A stretch of 64,000 bases of DNA from Athripsodes cinereus (GCA_947579605.1 OX388321.1:18777614-18841613); one strand, 5' to 3'; shown: positions 10,201 through 25,100, counted from the stretch's first letter. The notes: a model not told the origin generated them from the letters alone. Numbers and translations: made by a program.

Positions 10201-13035
10201 TATGCCTTTCTCTACTTGCTGCGATTAATTCATTGAATGCGATTGCATTTAATGCGATTAATTCAGTGTCATTGTGATGAAAATTACTAAAGGTACTTAC
10301 AACACAAATATAAATGTATCAATTGTATTTATATGATTAAGTCCACACTATCTGATTCTCATGTTGAGTCAATAAAAATGTATTAATAACTAAGGTGACT
10401 ATTTGAGTGGGAGATACATATTTGGAATGTGTTACAGCGAGTGCCTAAGAGTTCTATATACATCAGTCTTAATTTGGCGCTCTTAGGAAACCACATGCTT
10501 TTGTTCAATAAACTTCAAATTATTTACACTGCCCGCTGACAGACAAACTCAATTTCAATCACTTTGCCCACATAATTATTTCATCTTCTTACACTTTTGT
10601 ATTCAAGTACATCGTAATATAATATTATCTTTGCATTGTATGTATGTTAAGATATAAAAAAGTTATTTACAATAATATAAATTAATTATCCTAAGCTATC
10701 ACGGAATTCATACTGTTCCACATTCTTATGTGTACAGAAGAACAATAATAATTAACCAATACAATACAAATACGTCTATTCCATCAGTCACATACTGTCC
10801 CTGTACATAAAAATATATGACAGCGATTATACATAATATTAATACAAATTAATATACTGCAGACTTAAGTACAAAACATTTTACATATGCAAGACTTGAA
10901 ATAGTATAAAAATCATCAGGTTGATCATATTGAACATATTAAGTGATTTTTAATGTAGGTAACTAATTTTGAGAGCTAGTTACGATCGATCGAGAAGATC
11001 TAAGAATCTTAAATATTACAAAAGAAATTAATACCCATAAAACATTTTTGTAAACATTGATTAAGAAAGCATGAAATTTCAAAATGTATTTATTTCATTC
11101 AGTGACATTTAGTTCTAAGTGTCACTGCATGAACCATCAACAGTTTGAATTTATATTAACGGAATATTTACAGAACTATAAATAAAATGTCTCTGGTTGG
11201 TATTATTCCAATTTAATGAAATTTGTACACCAAAATGGTTAATTCATTGCTCATAATCAATCAAATAAATAAATCAATAAGACACCGTGTGAAGGATGTG
11301 GATTATATATTATCTATGTAAATTTAATTTGTTGAAAGGATTTGTTACAAGAATATTGCAATATGGAAACTGGCCATCAACTGATTATTATATAATATCT
11401 GTTTTAAGATTACTAATTCAAATACTTGTTTCATAAAAATATATTAAAAATAACAAGCTACAAAATTAATAACAAGTTCATTATAATATATTACAAAGCT
11501 ATATACAAAGTCTCTTGCACAACCTATAAAATGGGATGTAAATAATATATTGTCTGTGCTCAGGACAAAGGATTCAAACCACATTAGTAAAATGTTGTAG
11601 GGTAAAGAAAATGTCAAATTATTGTCATTGTTATTTTATTGTAGTGTAGTTTATATATTATGTCTTAAAATTCAAGAGAAAATATTCAGGAATTATCAAG
11701 TTATAAGCAAAAAAAAATTTGGAAAAAATATTGATTAAGTCCGTTGTATATAATTCACTCGAATTCGGGTGCTTTGCCTTAAAACAAACTAAGAAGTCCT
11801 TTGTACTGACAGACTTGAGCAACATGTAAAAGATATATGTATGTCGCATGTTTGGGGTTATTCAGTTTGATGCTTTTACCCTCACCTTAAAATTATGTTG
11901 TGTTAATAATGAAACCAATGCTGTTTAAGTTCTTTATCCTATTTGATATTTGCAATTAAGTCCTAGCTAAAAAAATCCTTTTTCTATAAAAACTAGACAT
12001 TTGGGGATCGAATTCTTTTACCAGAATGTGTACAAGACACAAATGATTGATTTTAAAACATAAAACCACTTTTGTCAAAATTGTGGTTTGATGCCTTTCC
12101 TAAGCACAGTCGATATTAAGTATGCATGAACATTTTACCTGTTATTTCTTTGATAAAGAGGTTGAAGAGACATATAATAAATTAAAATACATAAGAATCC
12201 ATTAAATTAATAGAATTTTAATTTCACTAACCCAATACATATCTTGTGTGTAGCAGGATAATAATATTATATACTAAGTGTATCTAGATCTTATGGATCA
12301 ATGATAATGAGAAAACAAAACATGTATGCATGCAAATATAGTCAATGTTGTCGACCGACGGTACTTGGTGGATGTTTTTGTAAAATTATCAGAAGCAAAA
12401 AACTTTAATATTTAGTACTTCTACAATGACTATTGATCATGAGACAGCTTTCGGGAGTTTCCGCTCTCATCTACAGGCTAATGTAAAGTGAGTTTATGTT
12501 AGCCTAATGATGAGTCCAGAAGCTCTTGAAAGCTGGCTCGTGATCAATAAAGTCACTGTGGAATTACTAAATATAAGTGTTTAATTTATAAAAAATTAAA
12601 ATAATATCCAATAATTTAATTTCATATGTATAGCAATGTTGATAATAAAAATAAAGAAATAATTGAGTACCAGTAGGTACCATCTCTGCAATAAGGTAAG
12701 GATGATGATTCATTAACCAGTAATTACAAAAAATGGGTCAACATTGGAACTGGTTCTCTAAATATCACACATTTTGTATGGTTAAAAATAAATATACACA
12801 AGATATTATTGCACTTAGCATAAAGCCAGTGTGTCAGATCTTAATCAATGATATAGTCACCACTATTGCCCGCATTGTAGGACTTGTTGAAGTGACACAC
12901 TATCTTACCAATCAAAATAAATTTAGAACAGGCAACCTGCGTCTACACTACACTATGAACGTTGTGTGCACAAATCTTTTTCCTTTTCCTCTTGTTATGA
13001 ATGTAGACAACTGAGAAAGATTGAACAAATTGTTT
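10201..13035. other. Intergenic spacer, no supported gene
   Basis: AT-rich DNA between the LINE and the DCAF10 3' end, with many stops in all frames. It contains the dispersed repeat at 12345-12580 and otherwise nothing I can name. An AATAAA on the minus strand at 13038-13043 probably ends the DCAF10 transcript. Confidence 0.55.
12345..12580. repeat. Dispersed repeat with internal hairpin (copy 1)
   Basis: It begins GTCGACCGACGGTACTTGGT. It contains an internal inverted pair: TTCTACAATGACTATTGATC near 12419 against GATCAATAAAGTCACTGTGG near 12543, arms about 40 bp. A second, diverged copy lies at about 38500-38645 in the opposite arrangement. No flanking duplication was found, and the class is unknown. 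Confidence 0.55.
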
Positions 13036-13135
13036 TCTTTTATTTTCTGTATTGATAAATAGTGTGGATTAAGTGAATGCCAATCCTGTTTCTCGGTGCA
13101 ACTCCAGGTTACACCAGGACAACAGGCTAATATTT

Positions 13136-16100
13136 TTAAGAATGCGGTTGGTACCACACAATCCTACCTCCAAGGCATCCTGTGACGAGCATGCAGTGCC
13201 TTGGGCTGAATTTTGAACTAACAACCAGATCATTATGTCTAATACACTGCTTCAAATCTGTCAAATACATAGGGGACACTCTTCCAGGAGATTCCTCTGG
13301 GGGAAGACAGTATGGCAGTTCTGAACAATTCTCTGATAAACTCAGCAACCTCACTCCATAGCCATATGGTGAACATATAAGTCTACCATCTGCTGAGAAA
13401 CATAATTCCTGGAAAAATTAATATAACTTTAGATAATGAACAAATTACATATAAAATACTAACTATAGTAGAGTAAAAAATAAATGTATGTTACTTTGAT
13501 AAATCCCTTTCCTAGATTGGGTTCCTGCACATAATACAATAACCTTGGTTTATTCATGTGTATTACATTTTGTTTGCTTGTGACTGGCTCAGGTTCAGGG
13601 TCTGGAGGATTATCATCCATATTCTGCATTGGCTGTGTACTACCAGATGTTGAAGGACTAATTCTGAAAAGATAAAAAAAATGTCAAATGAGAAAGTTAA
13701 CCTATATACCTGTATCCTAATCTCATTTATTATTTTTTTATTTATTCATTCTTTACATTGATTACAATTACATAGAAGATATAAATTCAAGTGAGATACA
13801 ATCAATACACAGAGGATGAGTTTATCACAAAGGTTCGATCTCTTCCAACTATCTCACGACATGAAGCAGTTATAGCATGATACTAGTTGAACAAATGTCT
13901 TACAAGATTTATTTATCAAATGAGATGACACATATTCAAATCATATTGACTGATACTATCTACAGTATGTCACACTATACACCACACACCCACACAATAT
14001 GACTGATACTATCTACACCAGTGGTTCTTAACCTGGGTTCGATCGAACCCCAGGGGTTCGGTGAGTCAGTCTTGGGGGTTCGGTGAAAATCATTTTAAAG
14101 GCAAGATATTTTTGCGAGTTGGAAAAAGAAAAAAAATACTCCGATAATTCCTTCAAACCGCCATCACAAGTTTAAAAAACAATGTTGCCAGTTTATTCTA
14201 ACAATCCAAATATTACATCTGGTTGCAAGTTTATTACCAAGTTTTGAATTTGTAAAAATCTAATTTTATTTTTCAAATTAGGAGGGGTCGGTGAATGCAT
14301 ATTATGTATCTGGTGGGGTTCGGTACCCCCAAAAAGGTTAAGAACCACTGATCTACACTATGTCACACTATACATTACACACCAACACAATATGAATGTC
14401 TTACAAAATGACACATATTCAGATCATACTGACTGATACTATCTACACTATGTCACACTATACACTACACACCAACACAATATGACTGATACTATCTACA
14501 CTATGTCACACTATACACTACACACCAACACAATATGACTGATACTATCTACACTATGTCACACTACACACCAACACAATATGAATGGGAGCGCACCTTG
14601 GAAAGCATACAGAAGCCCTTGTAGGAGTGTTCCTCTCTTCAGTAGGAGTGGCTATACCTGTACTGATACCAGTTATCCTCTGCATGTTGAAACCACGGGT
14701 AGACAAACCCCTGTGAACATGACATCACTATTTCAACAACAGAGACACTTTCGACTGGCTCTCTTAGCTTTCACAAACAGCGCTTATCTAGATTTTTTTT
14801 ATGTATTCTATATAAATACAGTTAGTGTAGTTTAAGCACAAAAAAGAGTTTTGTCTGAAATGTACTGTTGATGAAACTCGGATACATCATTATATTCCCA
14901 AAACAAAAATACTGTCAAAACAGTGGACTGCAAAGGGGGAATTTGCTCCAGAAAAAGCAAAACCTATTTTTTCAGCTCGAAAAATGATGGTGACTGTTTA
15001 TTTTATGATAGGATATGTTAACCTGTAAAGGAGTACCAACGCACCGGTGCGTGCAAGAAATATTATGGGATCTGGAGTACGCACGCACCGGTGCGTTTGA
15101 TCCAGTAATATTTTGGTATTCCCGCCAAATTCGTCAATTTCATCATTGGTCCAATCTGTCGGATGTATTTTACCAATCACAAGGAAAAAAATCAAAAATA
15201 GGCGTGTTTAGACCTTATTTATCACCTATAAAAATGTCACATAACCGCCGCTTGAAATACCTAGCCTTCACTCGCGGTTGCAAACCATTTTGCTGCGTGC
15301 GTTCGTACGCTATGGGTGTTATTTTATGGAGTGTTTTGTGAATTTTTTTTTACTTTTTGTGCTAAGTCTGGACAATTTAATTAGTTTTTAGTACCTACAT
15401 AAGTTTTTGTTAAAAACAAATAAAAATAACTATTTTTACTAATAATAAATGAAAATAAATAACCTATGTTGAACCCATTGTTGACAATACCGGAGCAGAC
15501 ATGACGTATCAAAATTGTTTTTGTTATATAACTCCGTTATTATTAATTTTTGAGAGTTGGTTCCTCGTAAACATTTATTCTAGGGATCATTTTCTATAAC
15601 ATGCAATAAAAAAATATTCAAAAAGTGAAAGTTGAATTAATTCACTCTGCCATACACTTTTATTTTTTCTTTATTCACTCACGGACAGGTTAAGATGGCA
15701 AGATATTTTTAAAACCTACAATATCTTGTATAATGAAGAAAAATAATAAGAAACAATGGACATAGAAGTAGGACTCAGAAGACCAGGCAGACCAGTGACC
15801 ATCTCGAAATCCACAATTGCCAGGGACTTGAAGGAGACAGAGCTGCGTTAAAAGGACGCAGGGGACCGGAGAACAGAGGACGAAGACTAGGAGAGCTGAC
15901 CCCAATTAAATGGGATAAAGGAGAGGGTGAAGAAGATGAAGACATGGATTTATCTTATTTGATTATCTTCAAATAAAAAAAAACCATTACAGAAGCATAC
16001 TACAAATCATTACTAGACAAGTTAACATAACATCCACTGTATTATGCGTCTATCATCCGAAACTTCCAGCAAAAAGGTGTGTCTTCAGCTTCCTTCTTTA

Positions 16101-19100
16101 CAGATTTTTTCATTACCAAGGCATCCACCATCTCACACTTCAGTGGTTGCTAAGGCAAGAATCCATGATTTGAACGGCTTGATTACCCTCTTTGTCCACT
16201 ATATCTAGCTCTAAGCCACTTTTTTGTTCCCTAATCTAAAAATTGCACTCCGAAGACAAAAGATGACTGCTATTACTCACCTATTATTCTGGTCCAATCT
16301 TATTCTTTGTTGTCTCACTGTGATGAGAGCTTCCCATACATCATTCTGTCCAGTGGATGTGGAGGTGGCCTGAAATCATTAAACATTTGTTAATATGTGG
16401 TGGTGGTCAATAGCCTTATGATCTCAAATTTTTAATTATAGATACCGAAATTGATTCCTTCCATTGCCAACCAACTGCAACTTCAAAACAAAGTTCTTTT
16501 ATTATGGCGTTGTTTAAACCCACTTTATTTCAAACCCAAATTCATATGTTATAAAAAAATAAACCAAAAAGAGAGAATATTATATTTAGAGTGATTATAT
16601 CCATAAGAGTAAATTTAGGTTTTTTTTAAAAGCAATAATAAAAAGTAGAAGACGATTTCAAATAAGCATATTTTAATTTTAAATTTTATATAAGAAAATC
16701 AATAAAGGAAATTAGTACTATACTAGGATTTTTTTAAACTGGCGAACTAAGTCATAAAATGTGCGAGCAAGAAAGATCGACTACCTGCTCCCGTCACACT
16801 CACAGAGAGATGTGAGTGTGACGGGAGCAGGTAGTCGATCTTTCTTGCTCGCACATTTTATGACTTAGTTCGCCAGTTTAAAAAAATCCTAGTTTACTTG
16901 TAATAAGTTTGCCGGGTGCATAATTTATTTTGAAATATTGTATATACTGAAACATTTAATGTAACACAAACCCTATCATATGTAGCAACAGGTTGTGCTC
17001 CTCGAGAGGAACCATCCCTGCGAGTCACTCGAGCCCAGACACCTCCCCACCTGGCACCAGTGCCAGGCATCATAGCTCCGCGAGGCTCTCGCGGCAGCCA
17101 GGGGCCTCCACTGGAGGGATTTCCCCCTTCCTCATCATCTCCCTCCTCATCTTCTCCAACAGGGTCGGGATCCTCTTGGATATCATGGATACATGTCCAC
17201 TAAAAAACAAATAACATTTTAATACTTCACATTTTCACTAAAATTGAATATTGAATTCCTTTATAGCCTTACGCCGTATCCCAAGTGAGGAATGCAGAGA
17301 AAACTGAACGCCATAGATCAATCCTTACATATTTCTTTGGCTTTTTCTACATTCATATAATTTTATCTATTTCTCTTACGTAACACATGCCCGTTCTTGA
17401 GATTTGACCCGCGTGATCAAGCTATGTGATTCTTGAACACCTGCACTTTTTCACAACTCCTCTTTCAGATAGGTATATCCTCTTTGTCATCCTTTCCTCA
17501 CCCATTTATTCCACATGTCCAAACCATTGTAACTTATTCATAGGCATTCTCTCCACAACAGTCCTCTTGGATCCGCTCATTCCTCTAATATCCTCAATCC
17601 TTTTCTATTACCTTCTATTACGTAAAATTTTACCAACTATTCTCCTCAGCAATCGCATTTCCATACTCCGACAACGTGCTACACAATCTTTTCCTGGTCC
17701 ACCCGATCATATGCTTTTTCTTAATCCACGAACCCACAGAAAAGCTTCTGGTGTTTACCCAGAAACTACTCAATGACAATTCATAAGGAGAATATTAGAT
17801 TGGTGCATCTTATGTCATACAAAAAATCTCCTTGAGCATTGCATACCTTGTACTCAGTAAACTTTTGAACTCTCTCAATCAGAATTCTACCATACAGTTT
17901 CCCTAAAGAACTCAACAATCTAATAAACCTATAACTCCCGCATTCAAGTTGAGAGCCTTTTCCCTTGTGTAGGAGGCAGATGATGGCCTTCCTCCAGTCT
18001 TGGCCTTTGGAGTAACGCCCACTCTCCAACAACTGTTGAAAAGCTCCAGGCATCATGCGAGAGTCCTCGGTCCACCAGATTTGATGAATTCAACTGAAAC
18101 ACAATCACACCCTACAGCTTTACCGCACTTCGCTTTCTGCAACGCATTCGCAATCTCAGTCAAGCATATCTCATTATTTTCATTCACGATGTTTTCTATA
18201 CTATCATACACATTCGCACCATCGCATTTAAACAAATCTTGAAAATATTTCTAAATTCATCACTCACTAACACATATCCATCCCCGCCCTTGAATTATTT
18301 TGAATATTTTTAAATTTTAAATTAGCTTGGATATTGTAAATTCATTAAATTATTATTGATTGCCATCAAGCAGGCAGCTTAAAGCTGATATCCACACACT
18401 TGGATGTCACTGTATACTGTCAAGCCCATTCTTGAATACATTGGTGCTCTCAGCAACAAACAGTATTGTAAATTTGATCAAGGGTTGGAATTACAGTGAT
18501 AACCTTCTCGTGTTCATGATACAAATATATTGGTTACTATATAAATATATTTAAAAAAAATATGAAAATAAACTGGAAAGATAAATGAAATTTTTGAGCT
18601 CCACATTCTGCACTCAGATACACAAAGATTGCTCAGTGAGAAACTGATTCCATGTAAAGCAACATGTCTACAGTTGCCTCCTAAAAAACAGAATGTAATG
18701 AAACATGACAAAAAAATATTTATACAAATTAATACTCACCTCAGATCTATCATCATGGCTTATATTCCTGCTCAAAGCACACCATCCATGTGGGTGAATC
18801 TGTATAAAATATCATGTTTTAAATAATTGATATACTTTCATTTAACTGTACATTCCAAGTAAACGATAAAACAAAATATATTTTTGATTGATTTGATGGT
18901 TTTGTAAACATTACGAGAAACGAAAAAAAGACCGTATTGTAAAAATCTTATCTCTTTTTTGCTGTTCAACATACTCAACAGTTTTTTTTTAACAATTTTA
19001 CAGAAAAAAATTGTTATCTTTTATAATTTGTACTATGAATATTTTAAAATTTGTATTATTGACTATATTTTACAGTGGTGTATCCACAGTTTTTATACTG

Positions 19101-22100
19101 TGAAAGTACACCCTCAATATAAACTTATATAATGTATGAATCAAGTGATTATTCGGTGAATGCATCATGCATTCAGGATGGCTGAGCAAAATGCCGGTGA
19201 TTCGCTTTGATGCGACATTCATCAAAGACCACAGACGACCGGTGTGGCGCGGAGGCTAACGCACTTGCCTTTGAGTCACGAGGTCCCGGGTTCGATTCCC
19301 GGCCAGGGCAAAATGAAGAATGACCTTTTTCACTAGCTCGGTCTGTGTGAATTGTAAAAAAAAAAAAAAAATTCACCACTCACTATAACTTAAGGTCACA
19401 CTAAGATTGTTTGTCGTTGTGTGTTATTTTGCACCATGAGCGGATCCCTTGTGTTGTATTAAGTGCTGCATGTTTGATCAAGGCAGCGCATGAGATTTAA
19501 GATTGCTGATATGTACTTAAACATTTTTTTAAAGCTTTTAAACCTAACCTAGAAAAAACCTGGCTTTTGGGCTTGTATGGAAGCCACGCCACTGATATAT
19601 AGGTATATTAGCTTAAATGGGGTACGTGTCATATAATGGAATTAGATAAAAGAAATCACTACATAGTGATAATGTTGCCACTGCATATTGTCTTAGTGTT
19701 TTACATTGTTTTAACACTGTTAAATAATATGTGCAAAATGAATAAATAAACCATATGGAGTAACTAATATGATGTTATCTGTAAAATACTGCTGTATTTC
19801 CACTAGCACATAGATATTTAAATATTATATCATGTGTAAATACAGCAGATTGCCTATTGTTGGCATATCACATATGTGAGTCACTCACCTGCAATGAGCT
19901 AACAACTTCTGCATCATTTCCTTCTGGAAAGTCACAAATAAATTCAACTCGATTGTGTTTTCGTCGTCTGTTAAATAAGTAATTGTAATTACACGCTATT
20001 GGCAACTGTTGGCCGCTAACTTGCATCAGTCTATACATGTTGGGCTGAAATACAACAACAACAATTATAATTATTTATTGTAATGATACTTATAGTACAT
20101 TTACACTTAATAAAACTTATATAACCATATACCCTCTCATGTAACAGAGAGGACAGAGTGACAAAATAACTTTGCCTTACAGGCGACCATTATAATTAAA
20201 TTATGTTCATAAATTTCTTCAAAAGATTATATAAACTATAAATGATGCAAAGGTTATAACTGTCATGTCATTCTTGATTATTATTACTCAATGATGAAAT
20301 AGAAAATGACACAACTATCAAAACAAGATATTATATAAGTGGGTATACAATAAGTAAGATATAATGAGAGACTCATTTAGATTCAAATAATGAGAACAGT
20401 TGGCCTGAAAACGTCACTTGACCAATTATACAATGTGCAGAGTATTGAACTTGATAGCCTTAAATTGAGTATGAATATGTGTATGTAGAAACCTTGAAGC
20501 CCTGTAAGTCTTGTGCTAATGTAGATAAATCTAAGTTGTGTATAATGATTAGCAATCCACCCGTGGTGCACATCACCAGTTGATTGGCATCAGGAGATAT
20601 CCTACATCTCATCAGTCCAGCTGCATGGAATACTCGCTGATATACAAAACTAGTTTCTGTGTAGCAATTTATATCCCATGTATAAATGCTCCCATCCAAC
20701 CCGGATGTCACTAACAAATTATCTTTGTTGGAAAATTCTATGTTTTTGACCCAATTTGAGTGTCCTTGTAATGTTCGAATGCGCTGATTTAATCTTCTAA
20801 TGTCCCATAAAGCAATTGTGGTATCATCTGAACATGTTGCAAACATCCGTGAATCTAAAAACCTAAAAACAAGCAAGCAATTAAGTTATTACTTGGCATC
20901 AGGATTGGCTTCAGGAGATAGAAATCTCTTCTTTTAAACATCTTTCAGTCATTTATTCAATGAGTTAACAAACAGGTTTACAGAGTGAGGTCATATCAGT
21001 ATCAGTATTCACTTAATTTGATGCAATTAATTTATAATTCAATTGAAATGTATCTGTTTGGTAGGATTGGAAATTAAACAACTGTTTCTTCAAACTTATT
21101 AAACAATATTAATAATAGATGTAAGTGTGTAGGCACTATTGTTAAATATTTTTTTTTCTATTTGACATAACAAAACACATTTGATTTTTATTTGAGTATG
21201 ACATAACAAAATTTTAAATAAAGTAAGAAATATATCAGTCACGATTTGACATCTGCGGCGTTCAGACAGCTGGATGCAAACGTCAATCATCAAGCAAAAA
21301 TCTTAAATCTTTCGCTGACAATTTGGAGCATTCTCTGATTAAATATTCGAATGAATGCCTTCGTTACCCATCCATGAGACCTAACGAAGGCGTTCATTCG
21401 AATATTTCTACAGAGAATGCTCCGAATTGTTGCTGAAAGATTTAAGATTTTTGTTTGATGACTGACGTTCTATCCAGCTGTCTGTACGCCACCATTGAAG
21501 AGTGGGTTTATTTTTAGTAAATAAAATGACATATTTCTTTTATATTAATTTCAACAATATTTTTATACATAATCTATGATATCGGACGTCCACAAATATT
21601 TACATTTATGTTTTAAATTGTAAATTACATGTTTTTAATGTTGAGGTGTGGAACAATCATAATAAATATAATATTATTTTAATAATATCATTAATTCCAC
21701 TCGCAGCTAACTTACTCCACCTTCACGACACAAGAGTATTTCTTACTGTGAGGATGTCTGGGATGTATTTGGGTTTATTCCAAATCCAGATTCATCTTTA
21801 TATGTTAATTGGTGGGAAAATATATACTTTTTTAAAAAGGGTCCACGTTTATGATGATTAGTAGTTATCTCACTCTTTTTGAAGTAAATTGAAAGTGGAA
21901 TATTTTGGCGTGAACTAGCAATAAGGGTACTGTCTATTACTTACTTGACACAGTTAACACAGTCAGTATGAGCATCTTTCACAATGTGCACCTTTTTATG
22001 TGTCAAGGGATCCAGAAGGAGGATGGACTTCTTTTCACAAGCAGCAACCAATAAAGAACTGAAATGATGATATTGAAAAGACATAAACAAAACAATATAT

Positions 22101-25100
22101 TTTTTACTTTTAAGTAGGTACCAAGTCATGTGTACTTTGTTTTAACTTCTTTGTCTGTATAAATTTGTTAGGATTGAAAACACACATATCTTCTTAAGTA
22201 TCATCAACACATGTATGCCACACGTATGGTGGTTTATTTCGGTGTATTTTATGGTCCTCTATCATCTATTTCGGCTGGTCTATGACTAAGCAAACATTGT
22301 GCATAATTTACAGAATAAATAGATAAGATCAATCAAAAAAGATAGACAAAATTGAAAGACAGAATAATAACCTAGACAATTTATTAGATATGTGTTTATT
22401 TGAAGTATTTTGAAATCATAACATGTTGTGAATCATGCATCCCGATTCTTGGAAAACAAGTTTCATAACACCAATCCATAAAAAAGGTGAAAACAATCAG
22501 GTAGGTAACCAATTACAGGCCAATATGTATTCTGTCCGCAATACCAAAACTGTTTGAATCTATAGTTGTTAAAAAGATAAGACAACCTATAAATAGAGGT
22601 GGGAATAACTGTTATTTGAAAATAACGTTCAACCAGTTATCGGTATTTGTAAATAACAGTTATTAAAAAATGTTATTTAATAACGATCAAATTGTAAAAA
22701 AAAAAAATTTAAAGAATTCGAATATTATTATTATCGTATCAAATGGAAATACATTTGCCTACCAATGCAAAGAATTTTTGACACATAAAATACGCATAAA
22801 AATTATATTTTATTCATGATGTGCAAGATGAATAAATAATTAAATAAAAAAAAAAATTCATTCCGAAATAATATATCACCAGTTTAAAATCAAACAAATA
22901 TTATATTCAAAATTATTCTTTGATTATAATATTAATGTCATTAGAAAACTTGTACCTACCAGCTACCTCTAAATAAACGAATGACTACGTTTAAACGAAA
23001 TGATTGTGTTCCTCCAAAAAATTCAAATAGTTAGTTCAAAATAGTTCAAATAAACACAATTAAATAGTTCAAAATAAAAACAAAATAACTGCCATCGTTT
23101 AATAACATCCGAAGTTATTAAACCATATGAAAAAACTGTCGTCGTTCAATAACGTGCTATGTTATTGAAACGTTATTGAACGACGACAATAACAAAGTCG
23201 TAACAATGTGGTACGTTATAATATAACTAAACGAAAACGAAATAACTATAGTCGTCGACAAAACGGAATAACGATAACTTTGTTATAACAGTTGAATAAC
23301 GCCGTCGTCGACAATAACTGAATAACGATAACCTTGTTATAACAGTTGAATAACGCAGTCGTCGAAAATAACATTTATGTTATTGACAAAAAACTGTTAG
23401 TTTAGTTATTTTGAAATAATGAGTTTAAAAATGAGTTATTAGTTATAACGGCCAACTCTACCTATAAATGAGGTTATTACAGAATCCCAATATGGTTTTG
23501 TCCCAAAGAAATCAACACTCACTAATCTTGCCATATATCAAGAATATCCAAGAAGGGCCAGGTCGATTCCGTATACACTGACTTCTCGAAGGCATTTGAC
23601 AAAGTATCACACGATATATTACTTCGAAAGTTACGTGGGTATGGAATCGGCTGCATTTTACATCGTTGGTTGGAGAGCTACCTGACAAAACAAACTCTTA
23701 AGGGTTAAAATTGGGAATTGTACTTCCGATCAAATATATACTTTTAGCGGAGTACCGCAAGGATCGCACTTGGGACCGATATTATTTAATTTGTTTGTTA
23801 ATGACATAGTTGAGATCTTCAGAGATGTTGAGATTCTTTTGTTTGCTGATGACTTGAAATTGTTTAAATCTATTGAAAATATTAATGACTGTATATCACT
23901 TCAGAATAACTTAGAACTATTAAACAACTGGTGTAATTTAAATCAACTTAATTTGAATGTAGCAAAATGTCAGGTCATCAGATTTCATAGAACAAGATCC
24001 CAGATTATCTATGATTATTCAATTAATAATGTTGTTCTTCTCTGTGTATCTGATTTGAAAGATCTGGGAGTTACCTTCTCTGAGAATCTGACTTTTAATT
24101 TATATATCGAGGAAATTGTTGGCAGGGCTATGAAGATCTTGGGGTTCATATGTAGACTGGCAGCTGACCTTCGGAAAATTGATTCTTATAGACTGTTATT
24201 TGTATCCCTTGTCAGACCAATACTTGAGTACAATTCTGTGATTTGGTCTCCCAACTACAGTATTCATGTTAACTGTATAGAGAGGGTACAGAGAAAGTTT
24301 TTAAGACTGATCAATTATAAATTAGGGATTCCAGTCGACAGAATAGATTATCTAAATCTAATGATAGAGCTGAAATTGGCATGCCTGGAGGATCGAAGGA
24401 AGGTTTTTGATCTTTCTTTTCTTCATAGGTTGTTAAATGGCTCAATCGACTCTCCACAATTATTAAATCTCATACATTTCAATATTCCCACCAGAACAAC
24501 CAGGCAAAGTGTAATGTTCCATGAGCACAATGCTCGTACCAATTATGTCTACCATTCTCCATTACCTAGATTACACAGACTGGGGAATATGGTGAGAGAC
24601 TGCACCGATATATTTGCCAACAATTTTCTCAAATTTAAATCTGACGTAATACATTTCTTCAGTAATGTTGAATGACATTGGGCAGCCGTGACTTTTTATT
24701 TTTTTGACTATTGTTTTGTAGGTATACTTATCTATTATTTTTTTTACAAATTCGACATCTGCTAGACTGACATATTTCTTATAATATATTATATTTTTAT
24801 CATTATCATTATTAATTGCTATCATTATTATTATTTTCGTAATATTTAATTCCTACATTTTCAATTCTTTCTAATATCTTATTATTATTTTCATTGTTAT
24901 TATTATAATAATTCTTAAATTTAATTCCTTTGTTTTAATCTATGTATTTAATTTTTTTGATATTTAATTATTATTATTTTATATTCCTAAATTAATTTCT
25001 TCCATTTTATATTATTTAATGTCTGCATGTGTATTTGTGTGTCTGTGTATGTATGTATTTATATATGTATAATTAATTTATATTGTCTCACATTGCGTGT

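Noticed and set aside
19236..19310. tRNA gene candidate (A and B boxes)
   Set aside because: The acceptor strands do not pair and a poly(A) tail follows. It reads as a tRNA-derived SINE head.
19074..19594. Possible hAT element from CAGTGGTGTATCCAC to GCCACGCCACTG
   Set aside because: The terminal repeats match only partly and the flanking octamers (ATATTTTA and ATATATAG) disagree at three positions.
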